DNA from: Actinomadura harenae
GTDB lineage: Bacteria > Actinomycetota > Actinomycetes > Streptosporangiales > Streptosporangiaceae
NCBI RefSeq assembly: GCF_003696215.1
Contig: NZ_RFFG01000033.1
Location: forward strand, 1 to 64,000
Reading direction: 5' to 3'
Length of the DNA stretch: 64,000 bases
The translations under genes and the position numbers were made by a program. Within the stretch, counting starts at the first letter, position 1. Every line of letters begins with the position of its first letter. The notes beneath the pieces are model-generated. The model had not been told where the DNA came from, made no database searches, and saw only the letters and a program-made list of their open reading frames with translations. This document shows positions 26,419-34,904 of the stretch, piece after piece.

Positions 26419-26600
26419 TGGGTCTGCATTCGCAGCCCTCTTGCGATGTGGTCAGCGACGCGCACCCTCGGCAGCCGATGCAGGACGCGCCGTCCGAGCT
26501 TCCGGTCGGCGGAACGACGTCACGGCAGGCGGAGTCGATCGTGATGGCCCTGTACCGCCAGTGCTACGACCTGAGCTGCGCCGCTACGAGGACAGCAAAC

Positions 26601-26631
26601 AGCCCCCCAACCTCGGTGGGCCGGGGGGGCT
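26601..26631 (-). terminator. Hairpin terminator after the DUF397 genes
   Basis: AGCCCCCC and GGGGGGGCT pair around a ~14-nt loop, 16 bp beyond the stop of the last DUF397 gene. On the minus strand the stem is followed by GTTTG. It is placed to end the XRE/DUF397 transcript. Confidence 0.55.
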
Positions 26632-26646
26632 GCGGGTAGTGGTGGG

Positions 26647-26838
26647 TCAGTGCGTGTCGTACTGGCCTGCGCGGATGGCGTCCGCGAGGCAACGGGCGAC
26701 GGAAGGCCCAAGAGCAAGCCGGGGGCCCTCCGGGTCCTTGCTGTCACGAACGCCCACAGCTTCGGGGTGCAGGCGGGCAAGCTCCACGCAGTCGCCGCCT
26801 TCGGAGCCGGAGCGGCTCGACTTGCGCCATTCGCTCAT
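26647..26838 (-). CDS. DUF397 domain protein (third copy)
   Basis: This 63-residue protein starts MSEWRKSSRSGSEGGDCVEL and continues with VRDSKDPEGPRLAL, the full DUF397 signature (WRKSS..G..CVE.A.....VRDSK.P.GP.L). DUF397 proteins are small partners of XRE/DUF5753 regulators in actinomycetes, comparable to WhiJ/BldB-associated systems of development. It is the last gene before a hairpin terminator. The preceding DUF397 frame runs through its first 95 bp in another frame. Confidence 0.85.
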   Translation of the reverse strand: MSEWRKSSRSGSEGGDCVELARLHPEAVGVRDSKDPEGPRLALGPSVARCLADAIRAGQYDTH

Positions 26839-27160
26839 GCGTGGTCCTCCATTGCTGCGCCCCCGCCTGACCGTGCGACGCGGCAGGCGTACTGAGGAGT
26901 CTCCCCTGGACACAGAGCCGGAGACCTCCGGGGGTTCGTTTTCCGGGGTCACTCCAGGTCGTACTCTCCTGCTTGATTCGGATCAGCAGGTCTCGCGCTG
27001 CAGTCTTGGGGAGAGCGAGCGCGGAACCAGCCAGGCCCTTGCTGTCACGTATTCCGACGCGACCGGAGAGACCCGGAACACGTTCGAAATCAGCGCACTC
27101 AACACACTCGCTGCCGCCGTCACTTGAGTACGACGCCTTGCGCCATGGCACGTCTGTCAT
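26744..27160 (-). CDS. DUF397 domain protein (second copy, run-on C-terminus)
   Basis: The ATG at 27160 gives MTDVPWRKASYSSDGGSECV, then VGIRDSKGLAGSALALP, a normal DUF397 domain of ~67 residues. The frame has no stop where family members end. It continues for ~70 more residues of Arg/Gly-rich sequence that overlaps the next DUF397 gene out of frame, ending at 26744. The tail is probably read-through created by loss of the original stop. Confidence 0.72.
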   Translation of the reverse strand: MTDVPWRKASYSSDGGSECVECADFERVPGLSGRVGIRDSKGLAGSALALPKTAARDLLIRIKQESTTWSDPGKRTPGGLRLCVQGRLLSTPAASHGQAGAQQWRTTHERMAQVEPLRLRRRRLRGACPPAPRSCGRS

Positions 27161-27173
27161 GCGCACCTGGTCA

Positions 27174-27356
27174 TCACTCTCCCGCTCGAAGCACCTCCGC
27201 AAGGCCACGTGCTGCGGCGGGGGTGATACCAAGCTGGGGCCCCTCGGGGTCCTTGCTGTCGCGGACGCCCACGGTGTCGCCCGTGAGGCGAGCGACCTCC
27301 ACGCACTCCCCGCCTGTGGTGTTGCTGCGGTTCGACTTGCGCCATTCGATGCTCAT
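27174..27356 (-). CDS. DUF397 domain protein (first copy)
   Basis: This 60-residue DUF397 protein has MSIEWRKSNRSNTTGGECVE, VGVRDSKDPEGPQLG and a C-terminal helix. Its ATG overlaps the stop of the upstream XRE/DUF5753 regulator gene (ATGA), the classical arrangement for this regulator/partner pair. It probably modulates DNA binding by the adjacent regulator. Confidence 0.88.
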   Translation of the reverse strand: MSIEWRKSNRSNTTGGECVEVARLTGDTVGVRDSKDPEGPQLGITPAAARGLAEVLRAGE

Positions 27357-28168
27357 GCGTACCTGCCCATGCCTTGTTCGATAGCAGCTACAGACTCTCC
27401 CGCCGTCCAGGCTATGTCACTGATTCTTTCCATCCTGCGTGCGTACTGCTCCACACGGGACGGCTCCAAGAACAGATGTCCGATCGTTCCGGGGGCGTCG
27501 GTGAACGCTACGTCGCTGCCCACGGTGAGGAGTTGGAAGGGGCCGTCATGTCCCACGTGCAGCCCGGCCTCCTCAGGCACGATGCGGACGCTCACTCCGG
27601 GGCGTTGTGCAAGTTCGAGCATGTGCGCGAGAGCGGCGGCCATGACATCGTTTCCGCCCGCTTGGGTACGGAGCACCGTCCACGCGATGATGGCCGTGAT
27701 TCGAGGCGGATCATCACTCCCCCACACACGCTTTTGCCGGTCGAGGCGTGTGGCGAGCGCTTTGTCGACGTCGTCCAGGAGCCCGGCAGACCATGCGGCT
27801 TCCAAGGTCGCGCGCGCGTACTCCGGGGTCTGCCAGAGACCGGGGATGAAGGCGGTGCCCCAAGAGCGGATGCGAGTAGCGCGCGCCTCGTACTCGGCGA
27901 ACGCGGGCATGTAGTCCTCGTCCGGTCGCGCGAGTGCGTGCGCGACCAGGTGACCGAGCAGGCCCCGAAGATTCCACGCGGTGTCGAGTGTTGCCGCATG
28001 TTCCGGAGCCATCCGACGAACGCCGCTCAAGACACGTGTGACGGTCGAACGATCACACCCGAGGATCTTGGCGACTCCGGCTTGCGACGTGCTCTTTTCG
28101 TAGATCTGGCGCTCCAGCTCGACGGCTATCAAGTCCCACAACGAGCGGGAGGGGTCGAGCACTCGCAT
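27353..28168 (-). CDS. XRE-family regulator with DUF5753 sensor domain
   Basis: This 271-residue protein has an N-terminal helix-turn-helix (KSTSQAGVAKILGCDRSTVT, RVLSGVRRMAPEH) and a DUF5753 C-terminal domain (FIPGLWQTPEYARATLEA; RLDRQKRVW; ERISDIAWTAGESV). The ATG at 28168 fits family length; an upstream in-frame ATG (28237) would add an Arg-rich leader. It is the head gene of the XRE-DUF397 operon. Such pairs are numerous in actinomycete genomes and act on development and antibiotic production. Confidence 0.88.
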   Translation of the reverse strand: MRVLDPSRSLWDLIAVELERQIYEKSTSQAGVAKILGCDRSTVTRVLSGVRRMAPEHAATLDTAWNLRGLLGHLVAHALARPDEDYMPAFAEYEARATRIRSWGTAFIPGLWQTPEYARATLEAAWSAGLLDDVDKALATRLDRQKRVWGSDDPPRITAIIAWTVLRTQAGGNDVMAAALAHMLELAQRPGVSVRIVPEEAGLHVGHDGPFQLLTVGSDVAFTDAPGTIGHLFLEPSRVEQYARRMERISDIAWTAGESVAAIEQGMGRYA

Positions 28169-28487
28169 TGTGGCGTTGCGTCGAGATGTTGCCCTTTGGG
28201 GACCGGGGGCGGTTCGCCTGCTTGGCGGCATTTCCAAGATCCCTTTCCGTGAGCAAAGTTCCGGGAACCGTAGCGACGATATCCCGAGCCGACGCAGTCT
28301 GTAATCCGCATCTCACAATCCGTATCGGAGGTCTCGTATGCGCCTCGCATGGCGGCGCGGAGGACGGCACGCGGCAGGAGCTGCTCAGACCGTCCAGCCC
28401 CAAGCCTCAATCCCCGCCGTGTCGCGTCCGCGTCATCCTCGCGGGCAGGCTCTCGACGCGCTGGAGCATGCGGCCCCGCGCTATGGA

Positions 28488-29081
28488 ATGAGCGCGGTTC
28501 GTGAGCAGGACGCTGTGGCGTTGTCCGCTGTCGGCGCCCCGCCGATCACGGTTCGGGTCGACTACCAGTGTGGGAGGTGGTGCTTCGTGTGGACGGGGCC
28601 CGACGCCGGACGTGAGTCGCTCGGGCTCGTGGCCGACCTGGACGACGTGCTCCGTCTGATCGCGTGGACAACACAGGGGGCGTGCGGTGACCGCCCGGGG
28701 CTCCTACAAGAACCGCACCACTCGCTTCGCGGAACCTGCTGTTCTGGTGCCCGTCGTCGTCGGTGCTTGGTCCAGGGTGTGGGACGTCGCGTGGGCGGAC
28801 GGACGGTCGTCGGCGCGCATGCGCGAACTGGTCTCCGTGCTCGCGGCCGCCGACGCGGCGGACGCCCTGGAAGACGCGGAGGCACTCCCCGTCCTGCTGG
28901 CGCTGGACGCGGCATGGGAGGAGGTCAAGGCGGCGTTCACCGACCGCTTGGCGGCGTTCGGGGACTTTCCCGCGCGTATCCGGATCATCACCGCGCTCGC
29001 GCACACCGAGTACCTGGACATCGTCAGCGAAGCCATCCGGCGCATGGGGCCGCTGCCCACCCCCGAGGACGAGAAGGATGA
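28488..29081 (+). CDS. Small protein, frame overruns the next gene
   Basis: Starting at 28488 the frame encodes MSAVREQDAVALSAVGAPPI, then VDYQCGRWCFVWTGPDAGRE and DLDDVLRLIAWTTQGACG, a plausible ~65-residue globular unit. It has no stop there and stays open to 29081. Beyond ~28690 the composition turns to Arg/Gly-rich shadow sequence, while the real coding signal moves to the gene starting at 28687. Either the original stop was lost or a frameshift separated two parts of one gene. Confidence 0.42.
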   Translation: MSAVREQDAVALSAVGAPPITVRVDYQCGRWCFVWTGPDAGRESLGLVADLDDVLRLIAWTTQGACGDRPGLLQEPHHSLRGTCCSGARRRRCLVQGVGRRVGGRTVVGAHARTGLRARGRRRGGRPGRRGGTPRPAGAGRGMGGGQGGVHRPLGGVRGLSRAYPDHHRARAHRVPGHRQRSHPAHGAAAHPRGREG

Positions 29082-29094
29082 GGCCGATGCGTGA
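28687..29094 (+). CDS. Hypothetical protein (135 aa)
   Basis: The GTG at 28687 starts a protein with TARGSYKNRTTRFAEPAVLV, an amphipathic helical middle (SVLAAADAADALEDAEALPV) and an acidic tail (TPEDEKDEADA). I recognise no family. It is downstream of and divergent from the XRE/DUF397 operon, and overlaps the next gene by 8 bp (ATGCGTGA), which suggests translational coupling. Confidence 0.65.
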   Translation: MTARGSYKNRTTRFAEPAVLVPVVVGAWSRVWDVAWADGRSSARMRELVSVLAAADAADALEDAEALPVLLALDAAWEEVKAAFTDRLAAFGDFPARIRIITALAHTEYLDIVSEAIRRMGPLPTPEDEKDEADA

Positions 29095-29482
29095 CGCGAT
29101 CGCTCTGATCCGGATCCCGGGCATGAGGTGGCCGCGCACCAGAAGGACCCGGTTCCAGCGACACGACCCCGGCCCGGATCTGGGGTGGATACTCGAAGCC
29201 GACGGGCGCAGGGACGAGGAAGCCCACGTGCGGCGCGCGCATGAGGCGATGGCCGAATCCCCCGTCACGGCGGGCTGGATCCTCAACGTCCAGCCGCACC
29301 GCGTCGAGGGATACATGGGCGTGTCCCTGTGGGTGGCACTCCTCGGCCTCGGAGGGCGTCTGGACGGACGGCGGATCTGGATTGAGGCATCCGGCGTTCA
29401 GGATCTCCTGGACATGACCGACCGGATTCGCTCCCCGGAGTTTCGCGAGGCCATGGGCGACTTCGGCGACTCCTATACCTGA
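29087..29482 (+). CDS. Hypothetical protein (131 aa)
   Basis: The ATG at 29087 overlaps the upstream stop. The product begins MRDAIALIRIPGMRWPRTRR and includes DPGPDLGWILEADGRRDEEA and a C-terminal ASGVQDLLDMTDRIRSPEFR. I recognise no family, and there are no membrane helices. It is coupled to the upstream unknown gene, so the two probably act together. Confidence 0.6.
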   Translation: MRDAIALIRIPGMRWPRTRRTRFQRHDPGPDLGWILEADGRRDEEAHVRRAHEAMAESPVTAGWILNVQPHRVEGYMGVSLWVALLGLGGRLDGRRIWIEASGVQDLLDMTDRIRSPEFREAMGDFGDSYT

Positions 29483-29730
29483 ACCGTCCCACCCGGCCCG
29501 ACGGTCACGACCAGGACGTACGGGGTTCTCTTCGCGGGGATCGGTTCAGCTTGGACGGTGCGGCGCGTGCGGGACGGTCCACGTCCCTCCCCGGAGCTCG
29601 CCGCGCCGTCGCGCTGCGCACGCCACAAAACGCGTGCGGCCACCAAGCAGGTTCCGAGGCTGCTGTGGGCAGGCCCAGGCCGCACGGTCGCCACGGCCAC
29701 CTCGAACTCGGCGCCGGCCTCAGTGAACAT
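29473..29730 (-). CDS. Putative small protein (85 aa)
   Basis: This convergent open frame has AGGGGG ahead of its ATG. It encodes MFTEAGAEFEVAVATVRPGP, a basic middle and a hydrophobic end (TPYVLVVTVGPGG). Its end overlaps the preceding plus-strand gene by 10 bp. I know no homologue. It may be a real small gene or chance. Confidence 0.35.
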   Translation of the reverse strand: MFTEAGAEFEVAVATVRPGPAHSSLGTCLVAARVLWRAQRDGAASSGEGRGPSRTRRTVQAEPIPAKRTPYVLVVTVGPGGTVQV

Positions 29731-29842
29731 CTCGCCCCCTGCGCCAGCAGAGCAGTACGCCGAGACTCACTGGAAGTGAGAGGCGCTGATCGTGGTGATC
29801 AACTCGCCTGCCAGGACGCACGGGCATGACATCGGTTCGAGG

Positions 29843-30616
29843 TCAGACGGGCGGCATCAGGTCGCTCTCGCTGATGGTGTACGTCAGCGGAGGGTAGACG
29901 AAGTCTGTTTCCTTGTTCTCGCGGCGCCGCAGTTGGTAGAACTCGCGCGTCTGCTCATCGTTGGCCAACGCGAGGCGGCCCCCCTGCGGGAGGTATGCGT
30001 GTCCGTCACGAAACCGAACGAGGGTCTTCGACGTTCGAAACGTTACGCCCAGCCATTGGCTGTCCGCAGCCTGGACGGGTGCATCCAGCACGATCTTGTG
30101 CCTGATGCGCCGATTCGTGTCGACAGAGAACGTGACGACGCTGTTGTGGGCAAGGGGGATCTCGAACTTCTCACCACCGGATCCCTTTGACTCAAAGATC
30201 AGCTTCCTGGGGGCACTCACTTCGGAATGCTGGTAGCAGGAGAAGACGGCGATGAACGACCCGTCGGCCAGATCGAGGGCTTGGTCGGAGTGGCCACCCA
30301 TGGTTCTGTAGGCGTTCGTGTAGATCTCAATGAGAGCGTTATTGAAGCCGCCCGAGAGCCCCGCACGCTCTTGAATCTGTTGCGCCAACCTTTCGTGCAC
30401 CGCGCGGAAACGCTGCATCGGGTTGCCGTATCGCGTGGTAGTGCGCACGAGAGGCACACCGTCCACCTCGTCGACTTTGGCAAGCGTGGCGCCGAGGCGT
30501 CCTTTTCCTACGTCCTCCAGACGAGCTGAAGCAGACAGCTCCGCGAAGAGATCCACCTCGACCGGCAAATCATACGAGAGGATCTCATCCGAGATCTTAG
30601 GCTCGAGGGGCAACAT
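29843..30616 (-). CDS. AlkB-like 2OG-Fe(II) dioxygenase (second of tandem pair)
   Basis: This 257-residue protein has AlkB-type catalytic residues. FNNALIEIYTNAYRTMGGHS is followed by D, so the iron facial triad is H109-x-D111 with distal H173 (RRIRHKIVLD) and the 2-oxoglutarate-binding arginine is R194 (GVTFRTSKT). Its C-terminal tail (DGHAYLPQGG, QLRRRENKETDF) is shared with the upstream partner, showing tandem duplication. The two genes overlap by 20 bp. AlkB-family enzymes oxidatively demethylate nucleic acids or proteins; the substrate here is open. Confidence 0.75.
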   Translation of the reverse strand: MLPLEPKISDEILSYDLPVEVDLFAELSASARLEDVGKGRLGATLAKVDEVDGVPLVRTTTRYGNPMQRFRAVHERLAQQIQERAGLSGGFNNALIEIYTNAYRTMGGHSDQALDLADGSFIAVFSCYQHSEVSAPRKLIFESKGSGGEKFEIPLAHNSVVTFSVDTNRRIRHKIVLDAPVQAADSQWLGVTFRTSKTLVRFRDGHAYLPQGGRLALANDEQTREFYQLRRRENKETDFVYPPLTYTISESDLMPPV

Positions 30617-31895
30617 AGTCTCCCGTGTTCATACTGAAGAGAATCTCGTTGCCATAGTCGATGAAGGACGAGGTCTTGTTCTCCTCGGCGTACAGCCTGC
30701 GCAGCTCGTTCATGCCCGCCGGTGTGGGTGGCTCCAGTTTCACCAGGCCTCCGTCCACTTTGAGGAACGTGTGGCCGTTCTTGTGAACGGCTTCGGCGCT
30801 CGAACAGCGCACCACGTATCCCAGGCGAATCGGGAGCGAATCGGCGTCCAACGCCGAGGGCCGGATTTCGTGCGTGTACAGCCGGTTGGTGGATAGCGGC
30901 ATGAGGAAAACGGAGCCGGGGTAGAGGGTCAGGCTGAACTGCGAGGGGAGCGCACCCCCGCCCTGTTCTCCGGTCGGATCCTTGAGGCGGAAGTGAAGCC
31001 TGGTCAGCCCGCTGGCACCCTTCTCACCGTGGTCGAAGGCGTCCTCGGCCATGGGCTGCAGCTTGTCGAGCCGGTCATAGAAGGTGCAGAACGCCATGAT
31101 GCCGTTGACGGGCATGTCCTTGGTCTTGTCGGCATGGGCCGAGATCTTGGCCTTGGACTGCTTGCGCTCGGCCGTGGCGGGGGTGTTGTGGTAGATCTGG
31201 GCGAGGACGTGATTCAGCGGTGCCTGGTTCCGGAAGACGGCGGCGGCCTCGCGGTTCAGGGCCTCGACGATGCTCGTGTCGGTCGAGCGAAAGCCCTCGG
31301 TCGGCCCCGAGAGATTCGTGGAGCACCGGAGCAGACGAAAATGCAGTTCGTCGCCGTTTCGCGTGACGGGCGTCAGGTAGATCCCGCTGCGATGAGCTGT
31401 TCCCGGTTTGGTGGACTCCGTCAGGGACTGGAACGCATGCTCCGCACGGATCCGTCCGAAGTGATCGGCGTCGAGGTCGAAAAAGCGACGGTAGTACACG
31501 CCGACGCCGTGTACGCGCATGGGAACCTGACCGAGGTCGACGAGAGCCCAAGGAGTGTCGACCTCCTCGCGGTAACCGTGCGACAGCTCCCGGATGACGA
31601 ACACCCGGTCGGCCGCCTGGAGTCGACTGCCACTGATCCCGGATACATCGCCACACAGATAAACGGACTTCTCCGCGAGATCCAGCGCACCAGAAGCAAG
31701 TTCCTCTGGCGTGATCGTGGATCCGAAAAAGTCCCTGATCAAGTCATCGTCTCGCAGCGTCGACGGAGCGACCAGAATATTACTCCCGTCGTCGATGCGA
31801 GCTTCCTTTTGATCCGCCGTGTACATGAATCCCGTACTCGCCATTCGCATTCCGAGACACGAACCCGCTGGGGACGGTTCATCTCGCACAATCAC
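30597..31895 (-). CDS. AlkB-like 2OG-Fe(II) dioxygenase (first of tandem pair, N-terminally extended)
   Basis: This protein has up to 432 residues. The C-terminal half is a 2-oxoglutarate dioxygenase fold with LNHVLAQIYHNTPA, the HxD pair at H254/D256 (ISAHADKTKD), distal H342 (RLYTHEIRP) and R363 (GYVVRCS). The ~200-residue N-terminal domain (YLCGDVSGISGSRLQAADRV and similar) is not one I recognise. Later starts at Met16/Met18 are possible, because the annotated start lacks a clear ribosome site. The C-terminal tail NGHTFLKVDGG..LYAEENKTSSF matches its downstream partner. The pair may form a heteromer. Confidence 0.72.
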   Translation of the reverse strand: MIVRDEPSPAGSCLGMRMASTGFMYTADQKEARIDDGSNILVAPSTLRDDDLIRDFFGSTITPEELASGALDLAEKSVYLCGDVSGISGSRLQAADRVFVIRELSHGYREEVDTPWALVDLGQVPMRVHGVGVYYRRFFDLDADHFGRIRAEHAFQSLTESTKPGTAHRSGIYLTPVTRNGDELHFRLLRCSTNLSGPTEGFRSTDTSIVEALNREAAAVFRNQAPLNHVLAQIYHNTPATAERKQSKAKISAHADKTKDMPVNGIMAFCTFYDRLDKLQPMAEDAFDHGEKGASGLTRLHFRLKDPTGEQGGGALPSQFSLTLYPGSVFLMPLSTNRLYTHEIRPSALDADSLPIRLGYVVRCSSAEAVHKNGHTFLKVDGGLVKLEPPTPAGMNELRRLYAEENKTSSFIDYGNEILFSMNTGDYVAPRA

Positions 31896-32098
31896 CCGTC
31901 CGCATCAGAGGCTCCGCATGCTTCTGCGTCGTGTTTCCCTGTCGTTGCCGCGCCAGGCCCTGACCTACGCCACCGGTGTCGTCCGCCGGCACCGCAAGAA
32001 GATCGGTAGCAAGGGCCGGGCAATGCCGCCCGGCCTGCAGCGCGTCAGGTCGGTGAGACCGTGCCGACTCTGCTGGGACCGGACAGCGGGGCGGTCCA

Positions 32099-32674
32099 TC
32101 ACTCGGAAGCGGGCCATTCCTCGGCCAGGAGGGCGTAGGAGAGGCCGTCGAGCCATCCCTTGGTGCGGTGGAGAGAGTCCCGCACCGCGTGCTGTTCGCG
32201 GCGCATCCCGACCCGCTCCATCAGCCGCCACGAGGCTTCGTTGTCGTAGAAACACTCCGCCTGCAGGCGGCGCAGGCCAAGACTCCCGAAGGCGAGGTCG
32301 ATGAGGGCGCGTACCGCTTCGGTGGCGTAGCCCTTGCCGCCGCTGGAGGGATCCAACGTCCACCCGAGCTCTCCCTGTACGCCTTTCGCCTGATCAGCGA
32401 CCTCATCCTGAGCCCAAGCGTCATGGACCTGCAGCGTCAGATCGCCGATCACCCCGCCGTCCAGTTCGATGATGAGCAGGTCCGCGAGCCCCTCCTCGCG
32501 GAGAAAACGCTCACGGTAGTCGTCGTAGTCCGTCGTGGCGGCCCCGACCCATTCGTGAACCTCCGGCAGCTGCCGGTAGGCCCAGGTCGCGTCCAGGTCG
32601 TCGGGCGTAGCCCGGCGCAACAGCAGTCGGTCGGTGGAAATCGGCCAGTTCAGAGTGTCAAGAGGGTGACTCAT
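32099..32674 (-). CDS. GNAT-family N-acetyltransferase (RimJ/RimL-like)
   Basis: This 191-residue protein starts MSHPLDTLNWPISTDRLLLR and has the acetyl-CoA binding motif A region LGWTLDPSSGGKGYATEAVR, then LRRLQAECFYDNEASWRLME and RVGMRREQ. This is the RimJ/RimL-type GNAT pattern used on ribosomal protein N-termini or small molecules. The stop at 32099 leaves a 203-bp gap to the dioxygenase genes. It is monocistronic as far as can be seen. Confidence 0.9.
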   Translation of the reverse strand: MSHPLDTLNWPISTDRLLLRRATPDDLDATWAYRQLPEVHEWVGAATTDYDDYRERFLREEGLADLLIIELDGGVIGDLTLQVHDAWAQDEVADQAKGVQGELGWTLDPSSGGKGYATEAVRALIDLAFGSLGLRRLQAECFYDNEASWRLMERVGMRREQHAVRDSLHRTKGWLDGLSYALLAEEWPASE

Positions 32675-32888
32675 GGCCTTGATGCTGGCAGAGCCGTGGT
32701 GACACACAAAAGCGGATTTCTGCGGGCGACGCCCCCACAACGACGCGGCGATCGCCCACGGGAACCGACAGGACACCGAAGCGACCGGGCTCCCGGAAAC
32801 CCGCGTTCGAAGATCAAGTGGCGTCGCCGTCGCCGCCGCGCCGCCCGCGTTCACCCACACCACAGACCCAGCCGAAAGACGTTCACTG

Positions 32889-33812
32889 TCACACGAGCAG
32901 CGTCTCAAGCTCCGGCAGTCGGCTGAACAGGTCGGGAAGGCCGCGCACGCCGTTGCGCGCGGACTCCTGCGACAGCGCGAGGTCAGGGCCGGAACCCACC
33001 TCGACACCGGCAAGGCACCGCAGGATGTTCCACCTCGTGTGCCCCAGCCAGCCGCCGATCATGTACACGAACCAGCTCGGACCTGACGGCGGCAGCACCG
33101 CGCCTCCCGCGACATAGCCGTCCAGGACCGAGCGGAAGATGTCGGGCTTGATGCCGTCGAGGCCGGGTCCCTTCGCGAGGCTCAGCGCGGTCGAGCCGAG
33201 CTCGCCGGACAGGTCGAGCATCCCCGAGAGCTCCCAGTCGAGCACGACCGGCCGCCCCTCTCGAGCGAGCAGGTTCCACGGTTGGACGTCCCGATGGGTC
33301 AGCACGACGGGGCCTGGCCGTTCGCAGGTGTCGACGAAGTGGGCGATCGCGAGGAACGTCTCGACGTGAGAGGCGAGTTCGTCGGCCCACGGCTGTCCGG
33401 TCGCCGCCGCCCGCGCGGCGAGCTCGGGCCAGTCCCATGACGTCGGTTCCTCGATCGGCGTCTGGGGCCACGCGACGTCGAGCGCGTGGACGCGCGCGAG
33501 GATCTCACCGATCTCGAACGCGAACTCCGCCGACACCGGCGCCTCTGGCACCGTTTCTCCCTCGACCCATCGGTGCACGAGCGTGTCGTGGCCGGCCGAG
33601 ATCGGCTCTGGCATCGGGATGCCGGCGGCGAAGGCCGCCCGCTCGAACCTGAACACGTCCTCGACGCGATAGTCCCAACGGCGGTCGACGAGGTTCAGCT
33701 CCTTCACCGCGAACGACCCTTGGTCGGTGTCGAGCCGGTACATCCGGTTGGCGAACCCGCCGTGGATGCGAACCATCGGCCCGATCGGCGTACCAAGATG
33801 CGAAAGATCCAC
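32889..33812 (-). CDS. Aminoglycoside phosphotransferase-family kinase
   Basis: This 307-residue APH-type protein has an N-lobe with FAVKELNLVDRRWDYRVEDV, the catalytic loop LTHRDVQPWNLLARE (D and N present) and the DFG-equivalent VVLDWELSG. This family covers antibiotic kinases, choline/homoserine kinases and macrolide kinases. The acidic substrate region is not diagnostic, so the substrate stays open. Confidence 0.87.
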   Translation of the reverse strand: MDLSHLGTPIGPMVRIHGGFANRMYRLDTDQGSFAVKELNLVDRRWDYRVEDVFRFERAAFAAGIPMPEPISAGHDTLVHRWVEGETVPEAPVSAEFAFEIGEILARVHALDVAWPQTPIEEPTSWDWPELAARAAATGQPWADELASHVETFLAIAHFVDTCERPGPVVLTHRDVQPWNLLAREGRPVVLDWELSGMLDLSGELGSTALSLAKGPGLDGIKPDIFRSVLDGYVAGGAVLPPSGPSWFVYMIGGWLGHTRWNILRCLAGVEVGSGPDLALSQESARNGVRGLPDLFSRLPELETLLV

Positions 33813-33960
33813 CCACGCATGCTACGAGCCGGCGGGGCGCACGCGTCGGCTTGGACGAACTCGGCGGCCCGGGCGGTCCGCCGGCGGGCTGTCGTCGATC
33901 AGCAGCCCGACCAGCGGGACCCGGTCGTCCGCGTTCCGGTGACGGTGAGATCCAGGGCAA

Positions 33961-34698
33961 CTAGCCTCGGCCGATCTGGACCCTGTGGAACTCGGTGTAG
34001 CGGCTCGGGTAGCCGTCACCCGGGTTGTTCTGCTCGTCGTTGCCCGCCTCGCCGATACGCCGCAGCACGTCCAGCCCCTCGGTGACCCGGCCGAACGGGG
34101 TGTAGGCGGGAGAAAGCTTGGTGTCCTTCCAGGTGAAGAAGAACTGGCTGCCGTTGGTGTCAGGACCGGCGTTCGCCATCGCCACCGTCCCGGCCGGGTA
34201 GGTGGCGCCCGCCAGGTTCTCGTCCGGGAACTGGTAGCCGGGCGCTCCGCTGCCGGTGCCGGTGGGGTCGCCGCACTGCAGGACGAAGATCCGCTGGGTC
34301 GTGGAACGGTGGCAGTGCGTCCTGTCGAAGAACCCGCGCTCGGCCAGGAAACGGAACGAGTACGTCGTGCAAGGCGCCTTGTCCGTCAGCGCCTCGAACT
34401 TGATCGTGCCCTGCGTGGTGCGCAGCCGTGCGGTATAGGGCTTGGCCGCCTTGGCCGCGTCGAAGACGGGCAGCCCCACCCACTTGCTGATCGGCTTCAC
34501 CTCCGTGTAGGCGCACCCCTGTGCCTTGACCTTGGCCGGGGCGGCGACGGCGTCCGCGTCGACCGTCGGCCGCGCGATGCGGGCATGGGGCGCGGCACTG
34601 CCCCCGGGTGAGGCCGAGACCGAGGTCGTGGCGTACACCGAGCCGGTGAGGGCGACGGCGGCGACGGAGACGGCGATGATCCGGACGGGCTGAAGCAT
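33961..34698 (-). CDS. Secreted peptidyl-prolyl cis-trans isomerase (cyclophilin)
   Basis: This 245-residue protein starts at the ATG 34698 with a signal peptide (MLQPVRIIAVSVAAVALTGS, cleavage near ASPGG). The cyclophilin domain follows: KFEALTDKAPCTTYSFRFLA, DPTGTGSGAPGYQFPDENL, TVAMANAGPDTNGSQFFFTW and YTPFGRVTEGLDVLRRIGE. The catalytic-site FFxT and GxN(S/G)SQFF elements are present. An exported folding catalyst is expected. It is monocistronic. Confidence 0.92.
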   Translation of the reverse strand: MLQPVRIIAVSVAAVALTGSVYATTSVSASPGGSAAPHARIARPTVDADAVAAPAKVKAQGCAYTEVKPISKWVGLPVFDAAKAAKPYTARLRTTQGTIKFEALTDKAPCTTYSFRFLAERGFFDRTHCHRSTTQRIFVLQCGDPTGTGSGAPGYQFPDENLAGATYPAGTVAMANAGPDTNGSQFFFTWKDTKLSPAYTPFGRVTEGLDVLRRIGEAGNDEQNNPGDGYPSRYTEFHRVQIGRG

Positions 34699-34796
34699 GG
34701 GGGGATGCCTCTCTGCTGATCCTCGGGGAGCCACACACTAGGACGCATCCGTCCCGCCTGACAGGGTCCGTTCGGAGGTTCGTCAGATGTCCATAG

Positions 34797-34904
34797 CGCC
34801 TGACCGCAGCCCGCGGCTTCTACCGCAACGCACCCCTCCTGATCTGCGACGAACCCACCACCTCCCTCGACGCACGCACCGAACACCACATGTTCGACCA
34901 GGTC
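34797..34904 (+). pseudogene. ABC transporter ATPase remnant (Walker B region)
   Basis: Directly after an in-frame stop the plus strand reads RLTAARGFYRNAPLLICDEP, then TTSLDARTEHHMFDQV. This is the segment from just after the ABC signature through Walker B and the D-loop of an ABC ATPase. The signature and Walker A are absent upstream, and downstream sequence diverges. It is a clear gene fossil between the cyclophilin and GNAT genes. Confidence 0.75.
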
